DNA from: an uncultured Lachnospiraceae bacterium
Lineage (GTDB): Bacteria; Bacillota; Clostridia; Lachnospirales; Lachnospiraceae
DNA: 43,360 bases
Direction of reading: 5' to 3'
Assembly: GCA_910589635.1 (NCBI GenBank)
Contig: CAJUTD010000003.1
Location: 5,598 to 48,957, forward strand
Position 1 is the first letter of the stretch. Each line of letters opens with the position of its first letter. A program made the position numbers and the translations under genes. The notes under the pieces are model-generated. The model did not search any database and had not been told where the DNA came from. It saw only the letters and a list, made by a program, of their open reading frames with translations. This document shows, one piece after another, positions 7,783-16,745 of the stretch.

Positions 7783-9246
7783 TTAATATTGATGATGTTC
7801 TGCGGAAAGTTCCCGCAGGATATTCCGTTTCATTTCAAACAGGTTATCAGACAAATCTACATATACTTTGCTGGGGTTGGAGAAACGTTTCACTTCATTC
7901 CAGAGCGTGTTTTTCTCTTGTTCACAGTATTTCTGGATTTCCATGACGCTGGGGGATTCATAGACACATTGTCCCTTGTCAAATATCTGTACCGGGAGAC
8001 GGCGCATTGTGTAAGTTCCGCCGATAAGGTTGGTGTATTTCCAGGTCTCCAATGGGTCAAAAATGCGTAGGTTTTTCTCACAATCAAAGGTTTCATCTTC
8101 CAGGCAGATTAAGTCTGCTTTAATTTTCCCTGATTCTTTCTCATAAATACGGTAAATTGTTTTATTGCCGGGATTCGTCACTTTCTCGCTGTTTTCGGAA
8201 AGCTTGATTCTGGGCACGAAATCTCCCTGTTCATCCTGGGTGGCGGCGAGCTTATATACTCCGCCGAAGGCAGGTGTGTTTTTAGAGGTAATCAGATTGG
8301 TGCCGACGCCCCAGGAAGTGATAGCCGCGCCCTGTGCTTTGAGATTTTCAATCAGATACTCATCCAAATCATTGGAGGCAGAGATCAAAGCGTCTGTAAA
8401 TCCGGCCTCGTCCAGCATTCTGCGCGCTTGTTTGGAGAGATACGCGAGGTCGCCGCTGTCCATGCGGATGCCATAGTTGGTGAGCGGGATATTTTGTGCA
8501 CGCATTTCCTTAAATACACGGATGGCGTTGGGGATGCCGGATTTTAAAGTGTCGTAAGTGTCCACGAGCAGGATGCAGGCGGAGGGGTAGTATTTGGCGT
8601 ATGTCTGGAAGGCAGTGTATTCGTCCGGGAAGCTCATAATCCAGCTGTGGGCGTGTGTGCCCTTCACCGGCACGTCAAACAGCTTACCGCAGAGGACGTT
8701 TGATGTGCCGCAGCATCCACCGATAATGGCGGCTCTGGCGCCGTAGATACCGGCATCCGGTCCCTGTGCGCGGCGCAATCCGAATTCCATGACCCCGTCA
8801 TTGCCCGCAGCATAGCAGACGCGCGCGGCCTTTGTGGCAATCAGGCTCTGATGGTTTAAGATATTTAATATGGCTGTTTCAATAAGCTGTGCTTCCATAA
8901 TGGGAGCGATTACTTTTATCAAGGGTTCCCGGGGGAAAATGACTGTGCCTTCCGTGACGGCATAGATATCTCCAGAGAAGCGGAATGTTTTTAAGTATTC
9001 CAAAAAATCTTCTTCAAAAATTCCCAGCGAACGCAGATAGGAAATGTCGGATGCATCAAAATGGAGATGTTCAATGTAATCAATAATCTGCGCAAGCCCG
9101 GCAAAGATGGCATAGCCCCCATTGTCTGGATTTGTGCGGTAGAAGGCATCAAAAATAACGACATTTTGGTTGCCGGTTTTAAAATATCCCTGCATCATTG
9201 TCAATTCATATAAATCTGTCAACAGGGTTAGATGGTCTGTAATCAT
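7783..9246 (-). CDS. pncB: Nicotinate phosphoribosyltransferase
   Basis: The 487-residue enzyme makes nicotinate mononucleotide from nicotinate and PRPP in NAD salvage. LLTDLYELTMMQGYF at the N-terminus, EFGLRRAQGPDAG, KGTHAHSWIMSF with the conserved histidines, IRMDSGDL and SWGVGTNL are family signatures in the expected order. Length is typical of Gram-positive PncB. The start is ATG 9246 with an AGGAG upstream on the minus strand. It is monocistronic, facing the envelope operon across a bidirectional terminator. nadE, at 34 kb, completes the same pathway. Confidence 0.96.
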   Translation of the reverse strand: MITDHLTLLTDLYELTMMQGYFKTGNQNVVIFDAFYRTNPDNGGYAIFAGLAQIIDYIEHLHFDASDISYLRSLGIFEEDFLEYLKTFRFSGDIYAVTEGTVIFPREPLIKVIAPIMEAQLIETAILNILNHQSLIATKAARVCYAAGNDGVMEFGLRRAQGPDAGIYGARAAIIGGCCGTSNVLCGKLFDVPVKGTHAHSWIMSFPDEYTAFQTYAKYYPSACILLVDTYDTLKSGIPNAIRVFKEMRAQNIPLTNYGIRMDSGDLAYLSKQARRMLDEAGFTDALISASNDLDEYLIENLKAQGAAITSWGVGTNLITSKNTPAFGGVYKLAATQDEQGDFVPRIKLSENSEKVTNPGNKTIYRIYEKESGKIKADLICLEDETFDCEKNLRIFDPLETWKYTNLIGGTYTMRRLPVQIFDKGQCVYESPSVMEIQKYCEQEKNTLWNEVKRFSNPSKVYVDLSDNLFEMKRNILRELSAEHHQY

Positions 9247-9280
9247 GGAGGAAACGCTCCTTTCGTTTGCTTTTACAGCA

Positions 9281-9310
9281 AGTATATCATATCAAAGCGC
9301 GCAACTGCAA
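9281..9310 (-). promoter_or_regulatory. pncB: Candidate sigma-A promoter for pncB
   Basis: On the minus strand TTGCAG (9310-9305) and TATACT (9286-9281) are separated by 18 bp, about 35 bp before the pncB start. Apart from this, the 251-bp gap to 9498 shows no clear feature; no good plus-strand promoter was found for the next gene. Confidence 0.5.
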
Positions 9311-9497
9311 CTGGACTTAGAGTGTGATTTATTTGTGATTTGTATGCAGGAACCCTTTTATTTTGCGAAAAAATATGGTATTCTGTTTCTATTGTTACTT
9401 TTCAGGCTGCATTTGCAGGAGTATGGTTTTGGCATTGTCCGGCAGATGCGGAACCTGAATCGCTATTTATATTTTTGAGAGAAAGGTAAATGTTTAT

Positions 9498-10694
9498 ATG
9501 AAGAGGAAAATAATAGCATTTTTAATTGCCGTATGCGCGGTATCACTGATTGGCGGCTGCGGCGGAGAAGGAAACAACGACAAGGAACAGAACACGGCAG
9601 AGGGTACGGAGGCTTCCGATGGTGCAGCATCGTACAATGTAGATGAATGTGTGAAACTTGGAGAGTATAAAGGTCTGGAAGTTACCCTGGGCGCTTATGA
9701 GGTCAAAGAGGAAGATGTCAAGAGCAATATCGAGACCACGCTTGCATCTTATCCCAATTATGTAGACACAGATAAGACTACGGTGGAAGAAGGAGATATT
9801 GCCAATATTGATTATGAAGGCCTGAAAGACGGAGTGGCATTTGAAGGTGGAACGGCGCAGGGCGCTAATCTGGAGATTGGCTCAAACAGCTTTATTGACG
9901 GATTTGAGGACGGGCTGATAGGCAAGAAAGTCGGGGAAGACGTGGAGTTAAATCTGACGTTCCCGGAAGATTATCAGAATACGGAGCTGGCAGGCCAGGC
10001 TGTCGTATTTAAGGTGAAGATTAATAAGATTGTCAAAGAAGAGTTTATGACGTATGACACCGTGACAGATGAGTTTGTGGCAAATAATTTTGTCAATAAT
10101 GGCTATCAGACGGTAGACGATTTGAAAAAGGGCGTCAGGGAGCAGTTGGAGAGCAACAATGAGAGCCAAAAGAAGACTGACACACAGAATGCGATTTTTG
10201 AGAAGCTGCATGAGACTTGTACAGTGACAATGCCTGATGGGCTGCTGGAGCAGAGAATCCAGGAATATATGGATCAATTTACGGAGAACCTGAAGACGAA
10301 TTATAATATGGAGCTTTCTGCTTATCTGTCCAGCGTAAATACGACGGAGGATGAATTTAACCAGCAGGTGCGTCAGTATATTGAGGATAGTTTGACAAAC
10401 CAGTTAATCCTGGAGGCAATTGCCAAGAAAGAAAGTATTGAACTTGATGAGGAAGGATATGCGAAGTATAAGCAGGATATTATAACAGAGTTTTCTTTTG
10501 AGAGTGAAGACGCCCTGATTGAGCAATACGGCGAGGATTACGTGAAGAACGCCTATATCAGTGATAAGACGATGGACTTTGTCATTGACAACGCCAAGAT
10601 TACTTATGATGAAAATGCGGCTGCCGCTGCCGATAGTACAGGAACCGGCACAGCCCCCACAGATGATGCAGCGGCTGGTACAGCAACACCATAG
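9498..10694 (+). CDS. Extracytoplasmic trigger-factor-like peptidyl-prolyl isomerase lipoprotein
   Basis: A lipoprotein signal ends in LIGGC with Cys21, followed by a Glu/Asn/Asp-rich linker. An FKBP-type domain (about 90-178) has VEEGDIANIDYEG and SFIDGFEDGLIGKKVGE. The C-terminal region (about 180-375) resembles the chaperone arms of trigger factor, with EFVANNF, MPDGLLEQRIQEYMDQF and a hydrophobic IAKKESIEL segment. The tail is Ala/Thr/Gly-rich. It probably folds exported proteins outside the membrane, like PrsA functionally but from a different family. asnS starts 37 bp downstream with no terminator between, so they may be co-transcribed. Confidence 0.85.
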   Translation: MKRKIIAFLIAVCAVSLIGGCGGEGNNDKEQNTAEGTEASDGAASYNVDECVKLGEYKGLEVTLGAYEVKEEDVKSNIETTLASYPNYVDTDKTTVEEGDIANIDYEGLKDGVAFEGGTAQGANLEIGSNSFIDGFEDGLIGKKVGEDVELNLTFPEDYQNTELAGQAVVFKVKINKIVKEEFMTYDTVTDEFVANNFVNNGYQTVDDLKKGVREQLESNNESQKKTDTQNAIFEKLHETCTVTMPDGLLEQRIQEYMDQFTENLKTNYNMELSAYLSSVNTTEDEFNQQVRQYIEDSLTNQLILEAIAKKESIELDEEGYAKYKQDIITEFSFESEDALIEQYGEDYVKNAYISDKTMDFVIDNAKITYDENAAAAADSTGTGTAPTDDAAAGTATP

Positions 10695-10731
10695 AGGGAT
10701 GGGAATTATTAATGAAAGAAGGAGAGAAGTT

Positions 10732-12123
10732 ATGGAATTAACCAACATTAAGGATTTGTATCGGAAGAAGGAAGAATATCTGGATCAGGAGGTGAGCATC
10801 GGTGGTTGGGTGCGCAGCATCCGCGGTTCTAAGAATTTTGGATTTATGGTAGTAAATGATGGAACATTTTTTGAGCCGTTGCAGGTAGTCTACCACGATA
10901 AATTATCTAATTTTGCAGATGTAGATAAGTTGAATGTAGGTGCGGCTGTGATTGTGACCGGAAAATTGGTTGCCACACCGCAGGCAAAGCAGCCTTTTGA
11001 AATTCAGGCGGATGAGGTTGTCATTGAGGGCAAGTCCACGCCGGATTATCCTTTGCAGAAGAAGCGTCACAGTTTTGAATATTTGCGCACAATTTCACAT
11101 CTCAGGCCGCGTACGAATACGTTTGAAGCCGTTTTTCGGGTGCGTTCGCTGATCGCCTATGCCATCCACAAATTTTTCCAAGAGCGCGATTTTGTCTATG
11201 TGCATACGCCGATTATAACCGGCAGCGACTGTGAAGGAGCCGGGGAGATGTTTCAGGTGACGACGCTCGATTTGAATGATATGCCGAAAAATGACGATGG
11301 GACTGTGGATTTTTCCCAGGATTTCTTCAACAAACCAACGAATCTGACCGTGAGTGGACAGCTCAACGGCGAGACGTATGCCATGGCGTTTAAGAATATC
11401 TATACTTTTGGGCCGACGTTCCGTGCGGAGAATTCCAATACTACAAGGCATGCGGCAGAATTCTGGATGATTGAGCCGGAAATTGCCTTTGCTGATTTGA
11501 AAGATGATATGGTCTTAGCGGAGAGTATGCTTAAATACATTATCAATTATGTGCTGGAACATGCCCCGGAGGAAATGCAGTTTTTTAATAATTTTGTGGA
11601 CAAGGGGCTGTTAGAGCGTCTTCGTCATGTGGCAAGCTCTGAATTTGCCCATGTGACTTATACGGAGGCGATTGAGATTTTGCAAAAGAATAACGATAAA
11701 TTTGAGTACAAAGTTTCCTGGGGTGCAGATTTGCAGACGGAACACGAGCGGTATCTGACCGAGGAGGTATTTAAGCGCCCGGTGTTTGTGACAGATTATC
11801 CAAAGGAGATCAAGGCCTTTTATATGAAACTCAATCCAGACGGCAAGACGGTTGCTGCGGTAGACTGCCTTGTGCCGGGAATCGGCGAAATTATCGGTGG
11901 AAGCCAGAGAGAGGACGATTACGACAAGCTCTGCCAGCGTATGGAAGAGTTGGGATTGAACAAGGAGGATTACGATTTCTACCTTGATTTGCGGAAATAC
12001 GGTACGGCAAGACATGCCGGCTTTGGCCTTGGATTTGAGCGGTGCGTCATGTATCTGACGGGCATGACGAATATCCGTGATGTAGTGCCCTTCCCGCGGA
12101 CAGTAAACAATTGTGAATTGTAG
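10732..12123 (+). CDS. asnS: Asparaginyl-tRNA synthetase
   Basis: The 463-residue class IIb synthetase charges tRNA-Asn. An N-terminal OB-fold anticodon-binding domain has VSIGGWVRSIRGSKNFGFMVVNDG. The catalytic core has FRVRSLIAYAIHKFF, motif 2 with FRAENSNTTRHAAEFWMIEPE and motif 3 with GLGFERCVMYLTGMTNIRDV. The final PFPRT is typical of AsnRS. ATG 10732 is preceded by GAAGGAGAG; the longer frame from 10561 overlaps the preceding gene and is not needed. No T-box leader is seen in the short upstream gap. Confidence 0.97.
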   Translation: MELTNIKDLYRKKEEYLDQEVSIGGWVRSIRGSKNFGFMVVNDGTFFEPLQVVYHDKLSNFADVDKLNVGAAVIVTGKLVATPQAKQPFEIQADEVVIEGKSTPDYPLQKKRHSFEYLRTISHLRPRTNTFEAVFRVRSLIAYAIHKFFQERDFVYVHTPIITGSDCEGAGEMFQVTTLDLNDMPKNDDGTVDFSQDFFNKPTNLTVSGQLNGETYAMAFKNIYTFGPTFRAENSNTTRHAAEFWMIEPEIAFADLKDDMVLAESMLKYIINYVLEHAPEEMQFFNNFVDKGLLERLRHVASSEFAHVTYTEAIEILQKNNDKFEYKVSWGADLQTEHERYLTEEVFKRPVFVTDYPKEIKAFYMKLNPDGKTVAAVDCLVPGIGEIIGGSQREDDYDKLCQRMEELGLNKEDYDFYLDLRKYGTARHAGFGLGFERCVMYLTGMTNIRDVVPFPRTVNNCEL

Positions 12124-12144
12124 TCAGGGAGAAGGGATAAATAT

Positions 12145-13725
12145 ATGAGATTCAAAAGAGCCATCAGCGGAGCGCTTGCTTGTGTTGTGGCAGTGACATC
12201 TGTATTTGCAGCGGGTATATTTTCTGTGAGAGCAGATGCTTTTGCCGGTATGGATAAAAAAACATTAACAGTCCAAGAGGATGCCGCAGACCACGGAGTG
12301 GTGGTGGATTATGATTTCTCAAAGACAGCCGATGGCTATCTGGAAGATAAATCATCTTATCATAATGATGCAGTTGTGCACGGGCAGGTCCAGTGCAATC
12401 AGAATACTGGCGCAATGACACTGGGGAAGAATGCCTATGTGGAACTTCCCATGGGTATTTGGGATTCTTTGACGGATATGGAGACGTTTACGGTTGAGGC
12501 GAGATTTGCTAAGAGCGGCAGCTGCGGCATAGAAGCCTGGCTGTTTTGTCTGGGGTCTAATATCTCATCTGAATTCCCAGAAAATGCACTGTATTTTATG
12601 CCAAATGGCGGTCAGGGCATGGGCGTCCAGGTAGTAAAGGATTCCGTGATGAAAACGTTTGCTAAGCCGGGAAAGGTTTGGAACAATCGCTATTATACGG
12701 TCAATCTGTCAGTCGATCATGGCAGGATAAATTTGTATGTGAATGGTAGGCGTGTAGGCACGGCAGATGGACTAGACACAGGGCTTAGTATGGAAAAAGA
12801 TATTGTTGCTGCCGGAACGGAGAATAACATCCTGGGATTTATCGGCAGGAGCTTTCGCAAGGAAGATTCCGATTTCAGGGGAAGTATTGCTTCCTTTAAG
12901 ATATATGACAGGGTACTGACAGCCAATGAGATTTTTGACGCCAGATTTGCGGAGATAGAAGAGCGTAAATTTTTCACACGCAATGTCCTTGGGAAAAACG
13001 CAAATAAAAGGCGCGTTGCCTATGACCTTAAATTGCCGGGCAGGGTTGGAGATTTTGAATCTATTTCGTGGCAGACAGATTCAGCGGTGATTCGGCCGGA
13101 TGGGACGGTTATCAATCCCAGAGATAAAGATACAGAAGTGAAATTGACGGCGAAGGCCATGAGAAAGGGCGGTATGGAAGCGGTCAGGGAGTTTACCGTT
13201 AAAGTCCTCAAACTCAATACCGGTTCCCTTGAAAATACAATAAGCCGTGCGGCGAAAGTTCATCAGAAGGATTACACGCAAGCTAGCTGGCGGGCATTTG
13301 CCAGCGCACTGGCAGAGGCCAAAAAGGTGGTAGCAGGTGGAGCAGGCGTACAGGTCGGACAGAGCGGAGTCGATAGATTGCAGAAGGAACTCAAGACGCG
13401 TTTTGCCGCGCTCAAGCATCGCCCGGTTGTCAAGGTTGACTTTGCACCCAAAGCAATTAAGCTGTCTAAGGTTACGAACAAGAAGGGGAGGAAACTGAAA
13501 GTTAAATTCGGCAAATCTCTTGGTGCAACAGGTTATGAGATATCTTTTGCCACAAATAAGAAGTTCAAGCCTGCCAGGAAAGTCAGAGTTAAAAAGACGA
13601 AAGCAACATTGAAAAAGCTGAAAAGAAAAACGTACTTTGTCAGAGTGCGCGCGTACAAGAAGGTGAATAAGACAATCTATTACAGCCATTACAGCAATGT
13701 GAAGAAGGTTAAAGTCAACAAGTAA
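12145..13725 (+). CDS. Exported LamG-like surface protein with lysine-rich C-terminal repeat domain
   Basis: A signal peptide (about 1-31) is followed by a LamG/concanavalin-like jelly-roll (about 45-272; VVVDYDFSKTADGYLEDKSSYHNDA, INLYVNGRRVG, GSIASFKIYDRVLTANEI). Next is an atrophied bacterial Ig-like segment (about 285-355, SWQTDSAVIRPDGTVI). A helical FIVAR-like segment comes at about 365-420. The last domain is fibronectin-III-like and very lysine-rich (about 435-526). There is no LPXTG or membrane anchor, so the basic C-terminus may hold it to the wall by charge. LamG suggests glycan binding; no glycosidase catalytic domain is seen. It follows asnS by 21 bp. Confidence 0.8.
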   Translation: MRFKRAISGALACVVAVTSVFAAGIFSVRADAFAGMDKKTLTVQEDAADHGVVVDYDFSKTADGYLEDKSSYHNDAVVHGQVQCNQNTGAMTLGKNAYVELPMGIWDSLTDMETFTVEARFAKSGSCGIEAWLFCLGSNISSEFPENALYFMPNGGQGMGVQVVKDSVMKTFAKPGKVWNNRYYTVNLSVDHGRINLYVNGRRVGTADGLDTGLSMEKDIVAAGTENNILGFIGRSFRKEDSDFRGSIASFKIYDRVLTANEIFDARFAEIEERKFFTRNVLGKNANKRRVAYDLKLPGRVGDFESISWQTDSAVIRPDGTVINPRDKDTEVKLTAKAMRKGGMEAVREFTVKVLKLNTGSLENTISRAAKVHQKDYTQASWRAFASALAEAKKVVAGGAGVQVGQSGVDRLQKELKTRFAALKHRPVVKVDFAPKAIKLSKVTNKKGRKLKVKFGKSLGATGYEISFATNKKFKPARKVRVKKTKATLKKLKRKTYFVRVRAYKKVNKTIYYSHYSNVKKVKVNK

Positions 13726-13744
13726 AGCTGGTAAAATGAGAAAG

Positions 13745-13799
13745 GGCGCTGCTTAGAGAGGTTCAATTCGTTTGAATCCTGTCTTGCAGCGCCTTTTTT
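13745..13799 (+). terminator. Strong intrinsic terminator
   Basis: GGCGCTGC (13745-13752) pairs with GCAGCGCC (13786-13793), and a run of six T follows. An inner TTCAA/TTGAA stem fills the loop. It ends the asnS-LamG unit and may also act on the converging DHH gene. Confidence 0.85.
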
Positions 13800-13828
13800 G
13801 CGATAAGAAAGACCCGGCAACTTTGTTG

Positions 13829-14827
13829 TTAATTGTCAGTTTGGCGGTTTTCTGCTTGTGATTCCATTGCGGAAATCACTTCAAGAAACGCATCCTGGAT
13901 GGTGTTGTGGATATCCTCACCCAATAACGGTAGATTAGCGGATGGAATCATGCCGCCAGCCATGGAAGGGTGCCCGCCGCCGTCGCCAAATGGCGCGAGT
14001 ACCCGCGCAATAAGAGTTCCGGCGTGGATAGGTTTCTGCTCGCTGCGGACGGAGAAGCGGATGCCTTCTTTTTGCATAGCATAGATAATTGCAATATCCA
14101 CAACGTCCAGCGAGAGGATAAAATCTGAGATAATAGCAATCAACGCCGGCGCACAGTTAAATGGGATATAGGCAAAGCCTGTCCGGTCAAAAATCTGGAT
14201 ATTCTGGATAGCTGCGCCGTATGCCTGAAGATCGTTGAATTCCATAGTATTGTAATACATGTTTGAAACTAAGTCCCAATTTGCATGGGAAAAGAGGTAA
14301 GACAGCATTTCTGTGTCCAGCGATGTAGTCCCTCTTGTGAAATCAGCGGTGTCCATCTTGATTCCATATGCGAGGGCGGCCGCACATTTGGCGTCAATGG
14401 GCGTATCTGTGCTCTGGAAATAGGAAGCAATCAGGCAGGAGCAGGAACCTACCGGACGAATATCCTGGTAGAGGTATTCGGTATGGAAAAAGATGGGATG
14501 ATGGTCAATACATGCTACTTCATCGCCGATTAAGTCTGTGACGTTGCTGTTCTTTTTCTGGGAATCTACCAATACGATGTAATCATCCTCGGTCATGTCC
14601 GGCACATCATTTTTGGAAAACATGGTGATGCCAAAGGTTTCCAGCATTTTCTTGACGCTGAGCCGGTCGATCTTCCCATCATAACATAAAGTAGCAGGGA
14701 CGCCGTGGTGAGCAAGAAAATTCTGAAGACCGAACGCGCTTGCGATAGCGTCCGGGTCAGGAAAGTTGTGCGTTTGTATGTAAACGGTATGGTTTTTCAA
14801 TATTTCAACTAAATTAAGTGGGTTCAT
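13829..14827 (-). CDS. DHH/DHHA1-family phosphoesterase (NrnA-like)
   Basis: The 332-residue protein has the DHH active site in order: HNFPDPDAIAS (Asp24, Asp26), VLVDSQ, and CIDHHP (108-110). A C-terminal DHHA1 domain ends in GDGGGHPSMAGG. This layout fits NrnA-type oligoribonuclease/pAp phosphatases or c-di-AMP-related PDEs without an N-terminal PAS/GGDEF region. ATG 14827 is chosen because GAGGAGGAAG lies just upstream on the minus strand, though the spacing is a little long; a longer frame to 14863 lacks a ribosome site. It is divergent from recJ, another DHH protein. Exact substrate is uncertain. Confidence 0.88.
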   Translation of the reverse strand: MNPLNLVEILKNHTVYIQTHNFPDPDAIASAFGLQNFLAHHGVPATLCYDGKIDRLSVKKMLETFGITMFSKNDVPDMTEDDYIVLVDSQKKNSNVTDLIGDEVACIDHHPIFFHTEYLYQDIRPVGSCSCLIASYFQSTDTPIDAKCAAALAYGIKMDTADFTRGTTSLDTEMLSYLFSHANWDLVSNMYYNTMEFNDLQAYGAAIQNIQIFDRTGFAYIPFNCAPALIAIISDFILSLDVVDIAIIYAMQKEGIRFSVRSEQKPIHAGTLIARVLAPFGDGGGHPSMAGGMIPSANLPLLGEDIHNTIQDAFLEVISAMESQAENRQTDN

Positions 14828-14869
14828 AAGTAGTAACTTCCTCCTCATGCCATATATTATCATAATTTC

Positions 14870-14898
14870 TTGAAAAAGTCATCATCTTTTGCTATGAT
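14870..14898 (+). promoter_or_regulatory. recJ: Sigma-A promoter of recJ
   Basis: TTGAAA (14870-14875) and TATGAT (14893-14898) are 17 bp apart. AGGAGG (14905-14910) and the GTG start (14919) follow so closely that the 5' leader would be only about 14 bases. Confidence 0.75.
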
Positions 14899-14918
14899 GC
14901 TTTCAGGAGGAACGGATC

Positions 14919-16685
14919 GTGCAGAAGAAATGGGTAGTATCGGCAAAAAGAGCAGACTTTCAGGGAATAGCAAAGCGTTTTGGCATCGACCAGGTGACAG
15001 CCAGGATCATTCGCAACCGGGACGTTGTGGGAGACGAGGCATTGGAGGAATATCTTCATGGTTCGTTGGAGGACTTAAATGACCCGGAGCAGATGAAAGA
15101 TATCACACTGGCGGCTGGGCTTTTGCGGGAGAAGATAGAACAGGAAAAGCACATCCGTATTCTGGGCGATTACGATATTGACGGCGTGCAGTCGGTTTAT
15201 ATCCTGTATTCGGCGCTGCGGCGCTGCCATGCGCAGGTAGATTATGTGATACCGGACAGAGTGGCGGACGGTTATGGCTTGAATGAGCGACTGGTCCGCC
15301 AGGCCAAGGAGCAGGGAACAGATACGCTGCTGACCTGTGACAACGGCATTGCGGCTGCTGAGGAGATTGCGCTTGCCAAAGAACTAGGAATGACAGTTAT
15401 TATCACGGATCACCATGAAGTGCCCTATGAAGAGGCGGAAGATGGGAGGCGGGTTTACTGTATTCCACCAGCAGACGCGGTAGTGGATCCCAAGCAAATT
15501 GACTGTTCCTACCCGTTTAAGAATCTTTGCGGTGCGGCAGTGGTTTTTAAATTGGTTCAAGTGCTTTATACTTTGATGGGATTTCCAGGTGAGGAAGCGT
15601 TTCAATATTTGGAAAATGCCGCCTTTGCTACGGTTGGTGATGTTATGGACTTACAGGGGGAGAACCGGATTTTGGTAAAAGAAGGGCTCAAGTCTTTAAA
15701 TCACACGAAGAATTATGGGATGCGCGCCCTGGCGTCCAGGAACCAGATTGCTCCGGGTGCGATAAGGGCCTACCATATAGGGTTTGTGTTGGGACCATGC
15801 CTCAATGCCAGCGGCCGGTTGGACACGGCGAAGCGTGCGATTAAAATGTTATTGGCAGAGGATGAATATCAGGCGGCGGAGTATGCAGGTGATTTGTATG
15901 ATTTGAACGCGAGCCGCAAGGAGATGACAGAACAAGGCGTACAGCAGGCAAAAGAGCTGATTCAACGGATGGGGCTTGAAAAAGATAAGGTTCTGGTAAT
16001 TTATCTGCCCGATTGCCATGAGAGCCTTGCGGGAATTATTGCCGGGCGTATCCGGGAGCAGTACAACCGGCCGGTGTTCGTGCTGACAAAGAGCGGAGAC
16101 TGTGTGAAGGGATCCGGCCGTTCCATTGAGCAGTATTCCATGTTTGAAGAAATGTCGAAGTGCAAGGAATTATTTACGAAATACGGCGGCCATCCGATGG
16201 CTGCCGGCTTGTCTTTGCCAGAGGAGCATGTTGATATTTTTCGACGGAAAATAAATGAGAATACAACGTTGACAGAGGAAGACCTCTGTGGGAAAATTGT
16301 CATAGACGTACCTATGCCGCTGTCTTACATATCAAAAGATTTAGTGGAGGAGCTGAATATTTTAGAGCCCTTTGGAAAATCTAACGAAAAACCGCTATTT
16401 GCCGACCGGGATATTGAAATCATATCCATAAGGATTCTGGGGAAAAATCAGAATGTGTGTAAAATGCAGGTGAAGAGTGCGGATTCCGCAGTGATGCCGG
16501 CATTGTATTTCGGTGAGCCGGGGCAGCTTTTAAGTTTCCTGGAAGAGAAATATGGAAGCCGCGCACTGGAACAGGCAATGGCAGGCGCGGGCGGCGGTAT
16601 GAGAGTTTCTTTGGCATATTACCCGGAAGTCAATAGATACAATGGAAGGGAAAACATTCAGATAGTTGTCAAAAATTTTTGCTGA
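14919..16685 (+). CDS. recJ: Single-stranded-DNA-specific exonuclease RecJ
   Basis: The 588-residue protein carries the RecJ motifs. These are LGDYDIDGVQS (motif I, Asp84/86/88), LLTCDNGI, ITDHHEVP (DHH) and VVDPKQ. A DHHA1 domain has GRIREQYNRPVFVL and GSGRSIEQYSMFEE, then KYGGHPMAAGLSL. An OB-like C-terminal region (about 480-588) completes the core. It is shorter than Bacillus RecJ, which has a longer C-terminal region. GTG 14919 is the start, with AGGAGG eight bases upstream. It degrades single-stranded DNA 5' to 3' in recombination and mismatch/base-excision repair. Confidence 0.92.
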   Translation: MQKKWVVSAKRADFQGIAKRFGIDQVTARIIRNRDVVGDEALEEYLHGSLEDLNDPEQMKDITLAAGLLREKIEQEKHIRILGDYDIDGVQSVYILYSALRRCHAQVDYVIPDRVADGYGLNERLVRQAKEQGTDTLLTCDNGIAAAEEIALAKELGMTVIITDHHEVPYEEAEDGRRVYCIPPADAVVDPKQIDCSYPFKNLCGAAVVFKLVQVLYTLMGFPGEEAFQYLENAAFATVGDVMDLQGENRILVKEGLKSLNHTKNYGMRALASRNQIAPGAIRAYHIGFVLGPCLNASGRLDTAKRAIKMLLAEDEYQAAEYAGDLYDLNASRKEMTEQGVQQAKELIQRMGLEKDKVLVIYLPDCHESLAGIIAGRIREQYNRPVFVLTKSGDCVKGSGRSIEQYSMFEEMSKCKELFTKYGGHPMAAGLSLPEEHVDIFRRKINENTTLTEEDLCGKIVIDVPMPLSYISKDLVEELNILEPFGKSNEKPLFADRDIEIISIRILGKNQNVCKMQVKSADSAVMPALYFGEPGQLLSFLEEKYGSRALEQAMAGAGGGMRVSLAYYPEVNRYNGRENIQIVVKNFC

Positions 16686-16745
16686 TAATTGTCATATTTT
16701 ATGGATAAAAATCGTTACAGAATATAGAGGAGAAAGGGAAAAGCC

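Noticed and set aside
9170..9478. 102-codon plus-strand frame over the pncB start
   Set aside because: It is antisense to the conserved pncB N-terminus, has no ribosome site and no recognisable protein.
13081..13689. 202-codon minus-strand frame opposite the LamG gene
   Set aside because: It is a shadow of a well-supported exported protein; composition is not protein-like.
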